Shown: piece after piece, positions 1 to 5,957 of the stretch | Position numbering within the stretch: the stretch's first letter is position 1 | Layout of the letters: each line of letters opens with the position of its first letter | From: Phascolarctobacterium sp. | Lineage (GTDB): Bacteria > Bacillota > Negativicutes > Acidaminococcales > Acidaminococcaceae | Reading direction: 5' to 3' | DNA: 5,957 nucleotides | Assembly (NCBI GenBank): GCA_016302525.1 | Contig: JAEDNJ010000102.1 | Coordinates: 1 to 5,957 of the forward strand | Translations under genes and position numbers: made by a program | Notes under the pieces: model-generated | What the model was told of the DNA's origin: nothing | The model's input: the letters and a program-made list of their open reading frames with translations, nothing else | Database searches by the model: none

Positions 1-1
1 T

Positions 2-340
2 CACCTGCCGAAGTATTTAGACTGCTGGAATCCTATCGGAGCAAAGCGCGGCGACATTGTTGGCGCCGAGTATCGCTCTATGGAAACCAATAAGGCTAAG
101 GCTATTTACTATGGCGTGCCAGTCTTTGGCTTATTGGCTGGGGCTTGCTTTGGCTATGCTCAGGCAAAGTTCTTTGATTTAGAGCCCTGGTACATGGTGC
201 TGGGCGGAGTTATTTTGTTTGAAATTGTTTCCCTAAACTATGCACGCATTTTTAAGCGTGATGCTATGCGTGAGGGGCTGCAGCCAGTAACCTATGAAAT
301 CCATGTGGAGGAAATGGTTATCGACATGAACAAGAAATAA
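2..340 (+). CDS. rseC: RseC/MucC-family membrane protein, C-terminal part (5' truncated by window edge)
   Basis: The reading frame is open from base 2 to the TAA at 338-340, giving 112 visible residues. The ATG at base 80 (visible residue 27) looks internal, because the residues before it already match the family: C8, the segment NPIGAKRGD (10-18) and a short strand before the first helix resemble the RseC layout of a small soluble N-terminal domain followed by two membrane helices. Two hydrophobic segments are visible, about residues 34-53 and 63-82, then a charged cytoplasmic tail. The Cys-rich N-terminal motif typical of the family would lie left of the window. Known members act in SoxR reduction or sigma-E signalling in Proteobacteria; in Bacillota the role is unclear and may be linked to redox or Rnf-type systems. 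It sits 18 bases before maf in the same direction and is probably co-transcribed with it. The family call rests on recognised pattern only. Confidence 0.72.
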   Translation, partial: HLPKYLDCWNPIGAKRGDIVGAEYRSMETNKAKAIYYGVPVFGLLAGACFGYAQAKFFDLEPWYMVLGGVILFEIVSLNYARIFKRDAMREGLQPVTYEIHVEEMVIDMNKK

Positions 341-348
341 TTAGCTTC

Positions 349-353
349 GGAGG
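349..353 (+). promoter_or_regulatory. Ribosome binding site of maf
   Basis: GGAGG lies 5 bases before the ATG at 359, a near-ideal distance, and fixes the maf start. It is just downstream of the rseC stop, which suggests read-through from the upstream gene. Confidence 0.75.
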
Positions 354-358
354 CAAAA

Positions 359-922
359 ATGCAGGTTGTATTAGCATCTGCTTCACCGCGCAGACTGGAG
401 CTTTTGCGCCAAATCGGTATAGAGCCGGAGGTTTGCCCGGCAGACTTTGAGGAAAGCGGCGGTGCAGCAAAGGAGGCTGACGAGGTTGCTCTGCACAATG
501 CTTTGGGCAAGTGCAGGGCTGTAGCTGCCCTAAAGGGAGAGGCTGTACCTGTTATTGGAGCAGATACGGTGGTTGTTGTTGATAATGTGATTTTAGGTAA
601 GCCTAAGGATGCTGTTGAGGCTGTGGCCATGCTGCAGCGCCTTTCTGGCAGGGCCCATGAGGTGCTGACGGGGCTTGCAATAAAATATAAGCAGCAGGAG
701 GCTGCTGAGGTTGTGCATACGAGGGTGTATTTTCGTAAGCTGTCTCAGGCAGAGATAGAGGCCTATGTAGCCACAGGTGAGCCCTTAGATAAGGCGGGAG
801 CCTATGGAATTCAGGGCAGGGGCGCAGTCTTAGTAGAAAAAATTGATGGCTGCTATAATAACGTGGTAGGCCTGCCACTTACACGCGTTTACGAAATTTT
901 GGCAAAATTGGGAGCTGAATAG
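359..922 (+). CDS. maf: Maf nucleoside triphosphate pyrophosphatase (dTTP/UTP type)
   Basis: This 187-residue cytoplasmic protein has the usual Maf length. It hydrolyses nucleoside triphosphates to monophosphates and pyrophosphate; the YhdE-like branch prefers dTTP, UTP and modified pyrimidines. Visible family marks are the N-terminal SASPRR loop (residues 7-12), the acidic DFEES segment (29-33), K51, the catalytic-type aspartate in GADTVV (D69), GKP (80-82), and the C-terminal YGIQG (149-153) followed by the NNVVGLPL stretch. YGIQG with Q152 fits the dTTP/UTP subfamily better than the YceF (m7GTP) subfamily. Overexpression of B. subtilis Maf blocks septation, hence its old name of septum formation inhibitor. 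The gene precedes radC and mreB, as in Bacillus. No missing key residue is seen. The subfamily assignment is less certain than the family. Confidence 0.95.
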   Translation: MQVVLASASPRRLELLRQIGIEPEVCPADFEESGGAAKEADEVALHNALGKCRAVAALKGEAVPVIGADTVVVVDNVILGKPKDAVEAVAMLQRLSGRAHEVLTGLAIKYKQQEAAEVVHTRVYFRKLSQAEIEAYVATGEPLDKAGAYGIQGRGAVLVEKIDGCYNNVVGLPLTRVYEILAKLGAE

Positions 923-950
923 TCTGCAACAGAGCACAGGGAGTGTTTTG

Positions 951-1616
951 GTGTTACCGGTTGATGACCGCCCCCGGGAAAAAATGGCGGCTTATGGAGC
1001 AAGTGTATTAAGTGATGCGGAGCTGGTCGCAGTTTTGCTGCGTACCGGGACGATGGATAAATCCGCCTTAGCCTTAGCAGATGAGCTTACTCGTGACGGT
1101 GGCCTTTATAAAAGGCTGGCTGGCATGAGGCAGCTGCAGGAGCTGATGAAGTTTAAGGGGCTAGGCATAGCCAAGGCCTCAACGATTCTGGCGGCTATAG
1201 AGATTGGTCGTCGTCTGGCTTCGGCCAAGCCCATAGAGCGGGCTAGCTTTAGCTGTCCTCGCGATGGGGCAGACTTTTTGATGCCACGCCTACGCTTTGC
1301 CCAAAAAGAACAGTTTCTCGTAATTTTATTGAATTCTAAAAATCGTTTACTTGGCACAGAGCTTATCTCTGAGGGCTCGCTGACGGGCGCAGTGGTGCAT
1401 CCACGAGAGGTGTTTCAGCCAGCCATACTGCAGCACGCAGCTGCTATTGTGGTGGCGCATAATCACCCTTCTGGTGACCCTTATCCCAGCATAGAGGACG
1501 AGCAGATAACCAATATGCTCGTAGCAGCGGGGAAAACCTTAGGTATACCTGTACTGGATCATCTGATTATTGGTGATGGTACTTATTACAGCTTCCAGGA
1601 AGAGGGAGCTTTATAG
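951..1616 (+). CDS. radC: RadC/UPF0758 family JAB-domain protein
   Basis: Started at GTG 951, the product has 221 residues, close to the family's usual 220-230. The N-terminus DRPREKMAAYG followed by LSDAELVAVLLRTGT is the characteristic UPF0758 opening. A helix-hairpin-helix-like segment centres on G70-L71-G72 (about 60-88). The C-terminal JAB/MPN domain carries a complete JAMM-type metal site: E137, H170-x-H172-P, S180 and D183, within HNHPSGDPYPS, preceded by VHPREVF. These residues imply a zinc-dependent fold. The historical 'DNA repair protein' label is doubtful, because the E. coli radC102 phenotype was traced to recG, and no substrate is established. GGGAG at 939-943 lies 7 bases before GTG 951 but only 4 before the in-frame TTG at 948, so GTG is preferred. 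The gene follows maf by 28 bases and precedes mreB. Confidence 0.93.
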   Translation: MLPVDDRPREKMAAYGASVLSDAELVAVLLRTGTMDKSALALADELTRDGGLYKRLAGMRQLQELMKFKGLGIAKASTILAAIEIGRRLASAKPIERASFSCPRDGADFLMPRLRFAQKEQFLVILLNSKNRLLGTELISEGSLTGAVVHPREVFQPAILQHAAAIVVAHNHPSGDPYPSIEDEQITNMLVAAGKTLGIPVLDHLIIGDGTYYSFQEEGAL

Positions 1617-1625
1617 ATAGAATCA

Positions 1626-1676
1626 AGGCTGGCTGCTGGCTAGGCTAAGAAAGCTAACTAGCTAAGAGGCTGCTTT
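1626..1676 (+). repeat. GCT-rich degenerate repeat tract in the mreB leader
   Basis: The gap between radC and mreB contains nine GCT triplets between 1628 and 1674. GCTAAGA occurs twice (1644-1650 and 1661-1667), with a variant GCTAACT between them (1653-1659). AGCTAACTAGCT (1652-1663) is an imperfect palindrome, and AAAGC (1650-1654) could pair with GCTTT (1672-1676). No clear promoter or intrinsic terminator is seen here. It may be a leader structure or simply drifted low-complexity sequence. Confidence 0.45.
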
Positions 1677-1686
1677 GATGGAAGTG

Positions 1687-1693
1687 AAGGAGG
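1687..1693 (+). promoter_or_regulatory. Ribosome binding site of mreB, deciding its start
   Basis: AAGGAGG is a full-strength Shine-Dalgarno match 5 bases before the ATG at 1699. It lies inside the reading frame that would be used from the upstream TTG 1675 or ATG 1678, and those have only a weak AGAGG (1665-1669) upstream. This supports 1699 as the main start. Confidence 0.8.
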
Positions 1694-1698
1694 AAGAA

Positions 1699-2742
1699 AT
1701 GAAATTTTCATTCCCAAATATAAGCTTTTTCAATAATATGTCTGATGACATGGGTATTGATTTGGGCACAGCAAATACACTGGTGCACGTAAAGAATAAG
1801 GGTATTATTATTCGTGAGCCCTCTGTTGTGGCCGTGGAAAGAGACAGCAACGAGGTGCTGGCTATTGGCGCTGAGGCTAAGCGCATGATTGGCCGTACCC
1901 CTGGTAATATTGTGGCTATCCGTCCGATGAAGGATGGTGTTATTGCTGACTACGAAATTACGCAGTCCATGCTGAAATATTTCATTAAGCAGGCTATGGG
2001 CTCGCGCAGCTTTGTGCGCCCGCGTATTTTGGTAGGTGTGCCCTCTGGCGTTACCGAGGTAGAAAAGCGCGCTGTTATTGATGCTACGATCGAGGCTGGT
2101 GCGCGTGAGGCTTATTTGATTGAGGAGCCGATGGCAGCAGCTATCGGTGCTGGTCTGCCTGTTCAGGAGGCTACGGGCAGCATGGTTGTAGACATTGGCG
2201 GTGGCACCTGTGAGGTTGCCGTTATTTCTCTAGGCGGTATCGTTGTGTCTAAGAGCGTGCGTACTGGCGGCGACTCCATTGATGCGGCTATTGTGCGCTA
2301 TATTCGTAAATATTTTAATCTGCTGATTGGCGACCGTACTGCAGAGAATATCAAGATTACCTTAGGCACTGCTATGCCTGTAGAAAATCCTGATACCATG
2401 GAAATTCGTGGTCGCGACCTCGTGAGCGGTCTGCCGAAGAATATTACGATTAATGCCAACCATGTCTGTGAGGCTGTAGAAGAGCCTGTGAGCATTATTG
2501 TCGATGCTGTGCGCAATACGCTGGAGAAAACTCCGCCGGAGCTGTCTGCTGATATTATTGAGCGCGGTATTATGATGACGGGCGGCTCTTCTATGCTGCG
2601 TAATTTAGATAGACTTATTTCTGGTGAAACTGGTATGCCTGTCTTTGTTTCTGATGAGGCGCTGAACTGTGTAGCTCTGGGAACTGGTATTGCCGTAGAG
2701 AATATTGATATTTATCATAAGGGCTTTATGACCAGCAAATAA
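1699..2742 (+). CDS. mreB: Rod shape-determining actin homologue MreB
   Basis: This 347-residue protein (from ATG 1699) is of normal MreB length. MreB polymerises on the inner face of the membrane and guides the lateral wall-synthesis machinery. The actin-fold nucleotide motifs are all present: phosphate-1 GIDLGTANT (19-27), the [11 protein letters not shown] segment (142-152) with the glutamates near the hydrolytic site, phosphate-2 DIGGGT (165-170), and the adenosine motif MMTGGSSML (292-300). The first 17 residues, [11 protein letters not shown] and following, are rich in Phe and resemble a short membrane-binding extension rather than the compact start of many Gram-positive MreBs. The start is set by the strong AAGGAGG; the TTG at 1675 and ATG at 1678 would add seven or eight mostly acidic residues. 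It is the first of the mreBCD-mrdA set. Paralogues such as Mbl cannot be fully excluded, but the position before mreC argues for MreB. Confidence 0.96.
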   Translation: MKFSFPNISFFNNMSDDMGIDLGTANTLVHVKNKGIIIREPSVVAVERDSNEVLAIGAEAKRMIGRTPGNIVAIRPMKDGVIADYEITQSMLKYFIKQAMGSRSFVRPRILVGVPSGVTEVEKRAVIDATIEAGAREAYLIEEPMAAAIGAGLPVQEATGSMVVDIGGGTCEVAVISLGGIVVSKSVRTGGDSIDAAIVRYIRKYFNLLIGDRTAENIKITLGTAMPVENPDTMEIRGRDLVSGLPKNITINANHVCEAVEEPVSIIVDAVRNTLEKTPPELSADIIERGIMMTGGSSMLRNLDRLISGETGMPVFVSDEALNCVALGTGIAVENIDIYHKGFMTSK

Positions 2743-2749
2743 GCTGGAC

Positions 2750-2779
2750 TTGGCTCAGAAATTTTTCATTGTATATTAT
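2750..2779 (+). promoter_or_regulatory. Possible sigma-A-like promoter before mreC
   Basis: In the AT-rich gap between mreB and mreC, TTGGCT (2750-2755, four of six to TTGACA) is followed after 16 bases by TATATT (2772-2777, five of six to TATAAT), or after 18 bases by the overlapping TATTAT (2774-2779). Transcription would start only about 6-10 bases before the mreC ATG. Chance occurrence in AT-rich sequence is quite possible. Confidence 0.3.
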
Positions 2780-2793
2780 AGGGTAGCTGCAGT

Positions 2794-3651
2794 ATGTCTA
2801 AGAAAAATATGCTGTATGTACTGTGTGCGTTTGTCTGCCTCGCATTGCTGATTTTAGCACTGGCAGGAAGGAGCCGTTTTCCTGTGTTCAACAGAATGGT
2901 AACTGCTATCATTCTGCCGGTGGAAAACGGTCTTACTGCTTTAGGGCATACTAGCGATAGCGCCCGTGGCTATTGGCGGGCTATGACGGTACTACAGGAG
3001 GAGAATGCAAGACTGAAAAAAGAGATTGAGGAGCTGCGCAATGCCAATGTCAACATGGTTTCGATTGAGGCGGAGAACCGTCAGCTGCGTGAGCTGGTGC
3101 AGTATAAGGCTGCGCACAGAACACAAACTACGGTGGCAGCGCGCATTATTGCCCGTAATTTTGGCGAGCTGCGAGATGTAGTCTATATTGATGCTGGCGA
3201 GGACAAGGGACTCAAGCGTAATATGGCCGTGGTGAATAATGGCCTAGTGGGCGTGATAGATGAGGTTTATGGCGGCTATGCTAGAGTGCTGCTCATTACC
3301 TCGCCGCGTTGCCGCATTGGTGCCAGAGTGCTGCGCCTGGATTCGCGCGCCATGGGTGTAACAGGCGGCGCTAATTCCACCGATGGCAAGCTCATCATGG
3401 AGCATATTTATCGCGAGGCAAGCATTAAAGAGGGCGATATTATCATTACCAGCGGTATCAGCGGCTACCATCCGGAAAACATTATTATTGGCGTGGTGAC
3501 GGCGGCCAAGCTGGATAGCCTAGGCCTGGCGCAGCAGGCTCAGGTGCAGCCTGCTGCTAGCATTGCTGATGTGGAGGAGGTTCTCGTAGTGACAGCCTTC
3601 ACGCCAGAGCCGAAAATTAGATTAGCAAATGAGGGAGGACAGGCACAATGA
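2794..3651 (+). CDS. mreC: Rod shape-determining protein MreC
   Basis: MreC is a bitopic membrane protein that links MreB and MreD to PBP2 and is thought to switch PBP2-RodA on. The 285 residues show the standard plan: a short cytoplasmic start, one membrane helix (about 6-24), a coiled coil (about 64-105, with heptad-like LQEENARLKKEIEELR and a second LRELV stretch), then a beta-rich extracytoplasmic domain. That domain includes RNFGELRDVVYIDAGEDKG, NNGLVGVIDEV and GDIIITSGISGYHPENIIIG, the last being the typical second-barrel signature. The tail after about residue 265 is short and probably disordered. An in-frame TAG at 2779-2781 bounds the start, making ATG 2794 the first choice. The ribosome binding site is poor (GGG at 2781-2783, 10 bases away), unlike its neighbours. 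It overlaps mreD by four bases. Confidence 0.95.
   Translation: MSKKNMLYVLCAFVCLALLILALAGRSRFPVFNRMVTAIILPVENGLTALGHTSDSARGYWRAMTVLQEENARLKKEIEELRNANVNMVSIEAENRQLRELVQYKAAHRTQTTVAARIIARNFGELRDVVYIDAGEDKGLKRNMAVVNNGLVGVIDEVYGGYARVLLITSPRCRIGARVLRLDSRAMGVTGGANSTDGKLIMEHIYREASIKEGDIIITSGISGYHPENIIIGVVTAAKLDSLGLAQQAQVQPAASIADVEEVLVVTAFTPEPKIRLANEGGQAQ
3633..3638 (+). promoter_or_regulatory. Ribosome binding site of mreD inside mreC
   Basis: GGGAGG in the last codons of mreC lies 9 bases before the mreD ATG. Together with the ATGA overlap at 3648-3651 it indicates translational coupling of mreC and mreD. Confidence 0.7.
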
Positions 3652-4148
3652 GGAGACTGATTTGGCCCGTCCTGTTTCTGTTCTTAATCGTAGTGCAGGG
3701 AGCAAGCTCTGTTTTTTATTCTGGCTGGCTCGCCTTTGATTTGCCCTTGTTATTTTTGTATAGCTTTGCCCTCCTGCGGGGGCAGGACAAGGGAGCCCTA
3801 GCAGGCTTTAGCATAGGCTTTGTGCAGGACTCTATGACAGTGGGTGTGTTTGGCTATCATATGCTTACGAGAGCCATCTTTGGCTTTTTGGTAGGCTTAA
3901 TGAAGGAAAAAATCGTGAAGGAGCAAAGCCGCTTTCATGTGCTCATCATTGGTGGGGCCTGTGTCTTTTTGCGTTTTTGCTATTGGTGGCTGGAGCTGAT
4001 TCGTTCAGGAGGGCGCTGGGATATTCTGCCCGCCTTTATCTGGAAGAGCCTGGGCTATTGCCTGGGAAATATGCTTTTTATTATCCCCATGCTGATTTTA
4101 GTTAATTATATTTATGCTTGGATCAAGGCAGAGGATGTATCTTATTAG
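3648..4148 (+). CDS. mreD: Rod shape-determining membrane protein MreD
   Basis: This 166-residue, strongly hydrophobic protein has the family's usual length. I see about five membrane segments, near residues 4-20, 28-44, 48-70, 93-115 and 131-158, separated by short charged loops (for example MKEKIVKEQSR). The conserved MreD feature of a glycine-rich helix ending in an aspartate is visible in GFSIGFVQDSMTVGVFG (G53 to G69, D61), followed by an R and GFLVGL. MreD sits in the inner membrane with MreC and modulates its activation of PBP2. Primary sequence conservation in this family is low, so the call rests partly on position: it starts within the mreC stop codon (ATGA) and is followed by mrdA. 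Confidence 0.92.
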   Translation: MRRLIWPVLFLFLIVVQGASSVFYSGWLAFDLPLLFLYSFALLRGQDKGALAGFSIGFVQDSMTVGVFGYHMLTRAIFGFLVGLMKEKIVKEQSRFHVLIIGGACVFLRFCYWWLELIRSGGRWDILPAFIWKSLGYCLGNMLFIIPMLILVNYIYAWIKAEDVSY

Positions 4149-4155
4149 TTCTTAG

Positions 4156-4161
4156 AGGAGG
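4156..4161 (+). promoter_or_regulatory. Ribosome binding site of mrdA
   Basis: AGGAGG, 8 bases before the ATG at 4170, is a consensus Shine-Dalgarno sequence in the 21-base gap after mreD. It selects ATG 4170 over the in-frame ATG at 4188. Confidence 0.8.
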
Positions 4162-4169
4162 AACAGCAG

Positions 4170-5957
4170 ATGTTAAACAAAAACCAGATGCTTCGTTTGC
4201 AGCTGATGATGCTGTTCTGTATTCTTATATTTTGTGTGCTGCTGGGGCGTATGGTGTATTTGCAGCTGTGGCGCAGTGATTATTATGCTAAGCAGTCGGA
4301 CGGTAACCGTTTGCGTCAGTCGCGGATTTTAGCGCCGCGTGGTTTAATTTTAGATGCCGAGAATAAGGCTCTAGTCAATAATGTGCCTGGCTATACTGTG
4401 GCCCTGCAAAAGCAAAACAGCTATAAAAAGGAGCATTTAGAGCAGCTGAGCAGGATTCTGGAAATGCCAGTGGCGACGATTGAGGCGAAGATTAAGGAAA
4501 AGGCCAACTATTACGAGCCCGTAATTTTAAAAGCTAATATTTCGCAGGAGCTGATGATTAAGGTTGAGGAGCAGCGGCGTTCTATCCCGGAGCTCATGCT
4601 GATTGTCAGCCCGGAACGCAATTATCCCTATAAGGAGTTTGCTGTGCATGCCCTGGGCTATGTGGGCGAGGTTAGCGATTATGAGCTAGAAAAGGGAATT
4701 TTTAAGAATGTGCCCATCGGCAGTATTGTCGGCAAGTCTGGCTTAGAGAAGCATTATGATAATGTTCTTCGTGGTGAGGATGGCTTCTTCATGGAGGAGG
4801 TTGATGTTGCTGGCAATGTGGTGCAGCACTATGATACCAAAAAGCCAGAGGTTGGCAAGAACCTGCGCCTGACGATTAACTATGAGCTGCAAAAGTCTTT
4901 AGAGACTTTTATAGATGATCATTTAAAGAGCATTGGTGCCAGAGCTGCGGCTGTAGTGGCCATGGACCCCAGGGATGGAGCTGTCAAGGCCATGCTGAGT
5001 CGGCCAGGCTATGACCCAAATCTTTTTGTGCATGGCATTTCTACCAAGGCTTGGAACAAGATTAATAACGACCCTAATTTCCCCTTGAACAACAAGGCTA
5101 TTAGTGGCGAGTATCCGCCTGGTTCTACCTTTAAGATTGTCACAGGCAGTGCCGCTTTAGATTTAGGCAAGGTGGAATTTGAAGAGCTAATTTACGATAA
5201 GGGCTACCACGACTTGGTGCCTACCATGAGTAATGCTGGCGGTGAGGTGCTGGGCTGGCTGAATTTTACCAATGCGCTGGCCATGTCAGACAATGTGTAT
5301 TTCTATGAGCTGGGCTATCGCGTAGGCATAGACGAAATTGGCAAATATGCTCGTTACTATGGCTTTGGCAAGAGGACGGGCATTGATTTAGAGGGCGAGG
5401 GCAGCGGCTTAGTTGCCTCCAAGGCAGTAAAAAAAGAGATTTGGAACGAGGATTGGCGTTTAGGCGATACCTTTAATGCGGCTATCGGGCAGGGCTTTAA
5501 CCTAGCTACCCCCTTGCAGCTGGCTGTGATGCTCAGCTGCGTAGCCAATGGCGGTATTCGCAATACTCCTTATCTCGTCAGCGATATTTTGAACGCGGAT
5601 GGCAGTGTTTATGACAGGCCGAAGCGTGAGGCTGGCAAAAAGATTCAGGTTTCTGACCAGACCATGAGCTATATTCGCGCGGGCATGAGCGCTACTACGG
5701 AGGAGGGAGGCACTGCCGCCTACTTCCAGGCACTGCCGCGCAAGATTGCCGGCAAAACGGGTACGGCGGAGAACTCTATGGGGCGTGACCATGGCCTTTT
5801 TGTAGCCTATGGACCGGTAGAGGAGCCGGAGCTGGTTGTTGTTTGTATTGTGGAGCAGGGTGGCTATGGTTCTACGGCTGCTGGCCCCATTGTTTATAAG
5901 GCCTTTGAGGAATTCTTTACGCAGAAGGGCTGGATGCCTAGGCTAGAGCCTGCTGTA
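4170..5957 (+). CDS. mrdA: Penicillin-binding protein 2, elongation transpeptidase (3' end cut by window)
   Basis: The frame is open for 596 codons to the right edge with no stop, so the gene is 3'-partial but near full length for the family. PBP2 is the class B transpeptidase that cross-links peptidoglycan during cell elongation, partnered by RodA. Visible in order are a cytoplasmic start, one membrane anchor (about 9-33), the pedestal domain with APRGLILD (P56-R57-G58) and GKSGLEKHYDNVLRGEDG (from 188), then the transpeptidase domain from about 240. All three catalytic motifs are present: SxxK in PPGSTFK (S319, K322), SxN as S373-D374-N375 in MSDNVYFYELG, and KTG at 529-531 in AGKTGTAEN. 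GQGFNLATPLQL is the usual pre-KTG segment. The stretch before SxN lacks the common His-Gly pair (L361-G362 instead). The final residues suggest the C-terminus is close. FtsI (PBP3) is less likely given the mreD neighbour and the PBP2-type motifs. Confidence 0.95.
   Translation, partial: MLNKNQMLRLQLMMLFCILIFCVLLGRMVYLQLWRSDYYAKQSDGNRLRQSRILAPRGLILDAENKALVNNVPGYTVALQKQNSYKKEHLEQLSRILEMPVATIEAKIKEKANYYEPVILKANISQELMIKVEEQRRSIPELMLIVSPERNYPYKEFAVHALGYVGEVSDYELEKGIFKNVPIGSIVGKSGLEKHYDNVLRGEDGFFMEEVDVAGNVVQHYDTKKPEVGKNLRLTINYELQKSLETFIDDHLKSIGARAAAVVAMDPRDGAVKAMLSRPGYDPNLFVHGISTKAWNKINNDPNFPLNNKAISGEYPPGSTFKIVTGSAALDLGKVEFEELIYDKGYHDLVPTMSNAGGEVLGWLNFTNALAMSDNVYFYELGYRVGIDEIGKYARYYGFGKRTGIDLEGEGSGLVASKAVKKEIWNEDWRLGDTFNAAIGQGFNLATPLQLAVMLSCVANGGIRNTPYLVSDILNADGSVYDRPKREAGKKIQVSDQTMSYIRAGMSATTEEGGTAAYFQALPRKIAGKTGTAENSMGRDHGLFVAYGPVEEPELVVVCIVEQGGYGSTAAGPIVYKAFEEFFTQKGWMPRLEPAV

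Noticed and set aside
321..343. Possible promoter before maf (TCGACA at 321-326)
   Set aside because: The -35-like hexamer matches well, but no -10-like hexamer follows at 16-18 bases; the only AT-rich hexamer is about 11 bases away.
292..630. Minus-strand open frame of 112 codons opposite maf
   Set aside because: It is Ser/Thr/Ala-rich and antisense to well-conserved Maf motifs, so it is a shadow frame.
603..878. Minus-strand open frame of 91 codons opposite the C-terminal half of maf
   Set aside because: Its composition (Pro, Gln, His runs) is typical of an antisense shadow, and it has no ribosome binding site or homologous pattern that I recognise.
1593..1623. Possible promoter at the end of radC (TAGAAT at 1618-1623)
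   Set aside because: The -10-like hexamer has no acceptable -35 partner at 16-18 bases; the nearest candidate matches poorly at 19 bases.
2743..2767. Possible intrinsic terminator after mreB (T-run at 2762-2766)
   Set aside because: The sequence before the T-run forms no stem longer than about three pairs, so it lacks a terminator hairpin.
5502..5792. Minus-strand open frame of 96 codons within mrdA
   Set aside because: It lies wholly antisense to the conserved transpeptidase domain, shows no recognisable domain, and is low in complexity as expected for a shadow of a biased coding frame.
1..5957. Search by eye for CRISPR repeats, insertion sequences, tRNA or rRNA genes, phage genes or defence systems
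   Set aside because: The window is almost fully occupied by seven conserved housekeeping genes on one strand, and no such element was seen.

Overview
The window is one co-directional (+ strand) block of housekeeping genes, densely packed and with no mobile DNA, RNA genes or CRISPR repeats that I can see. In order it holds the C-terminal part of an RseC/MucC-type membrane protein (cut by the left edge), maf (nucleotide pyrophosphatase), a RadC/UPF0758 JAB-domain protein, then the cell-shape genes mreB, mreC, mreD and the elongation transpeptidase PBP2 (mrdA). The last is cut by the right edge, probably close to its end.

The order maf-radC-mreB-mreC-mreD is the classic Bacillota arrangement. 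Strong AGGAGG-type ribosome binding sites and base composition near half G+C also fit Bacillota. In Bacillus subtilis mreD is followed by minC-minD. Here mreD is followed directly by an mrdA-type PBP2 gene, as in many Gram-negative (diderm) bacteria. This mixture, plus an RseC-family protein, makes me favour a diderm Firmicute of the Negativicutes type (for example a Phascolarctobacterium/Selenomonas-like gut anaerobe). That is inference and not proven by the window.

Layout: rseC' (2-340), 18-base gap, maf (359-922), 28-base gap, radC (951-1616), an 82-base GCT-rich gap, mreB (1699-2742), a 51-base AT-rich gap with a possible promoter, mreC (2794-3651), a 4-base ATGA overlap, mreD (3648-4148), a 21-base gap, and mrdA (4170 to the edge). 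No non-coding stretch exceeds about 80 bases.

Functionally, MreB filaments on the inner membrane face, the bitopic MreC, the polytopic MreD and PBP2 are core parts of the Rod complex, which directs lateral peptidoglycan synthesis; RodA, the partner glycosyltransferase, is not in the window. Maf removes non-canonical or modified nucleotides and has been linked to septation arrest. RadC-family proteins have no settled biochemical role. I found no convincing novel system. The items worth a second look are start-site corrections (rseC, radC, mreB), a non-canonical segment before the SxN motif of PBP2, the repetitive mreB leader and the promoter-like mreB-mreC spacer.
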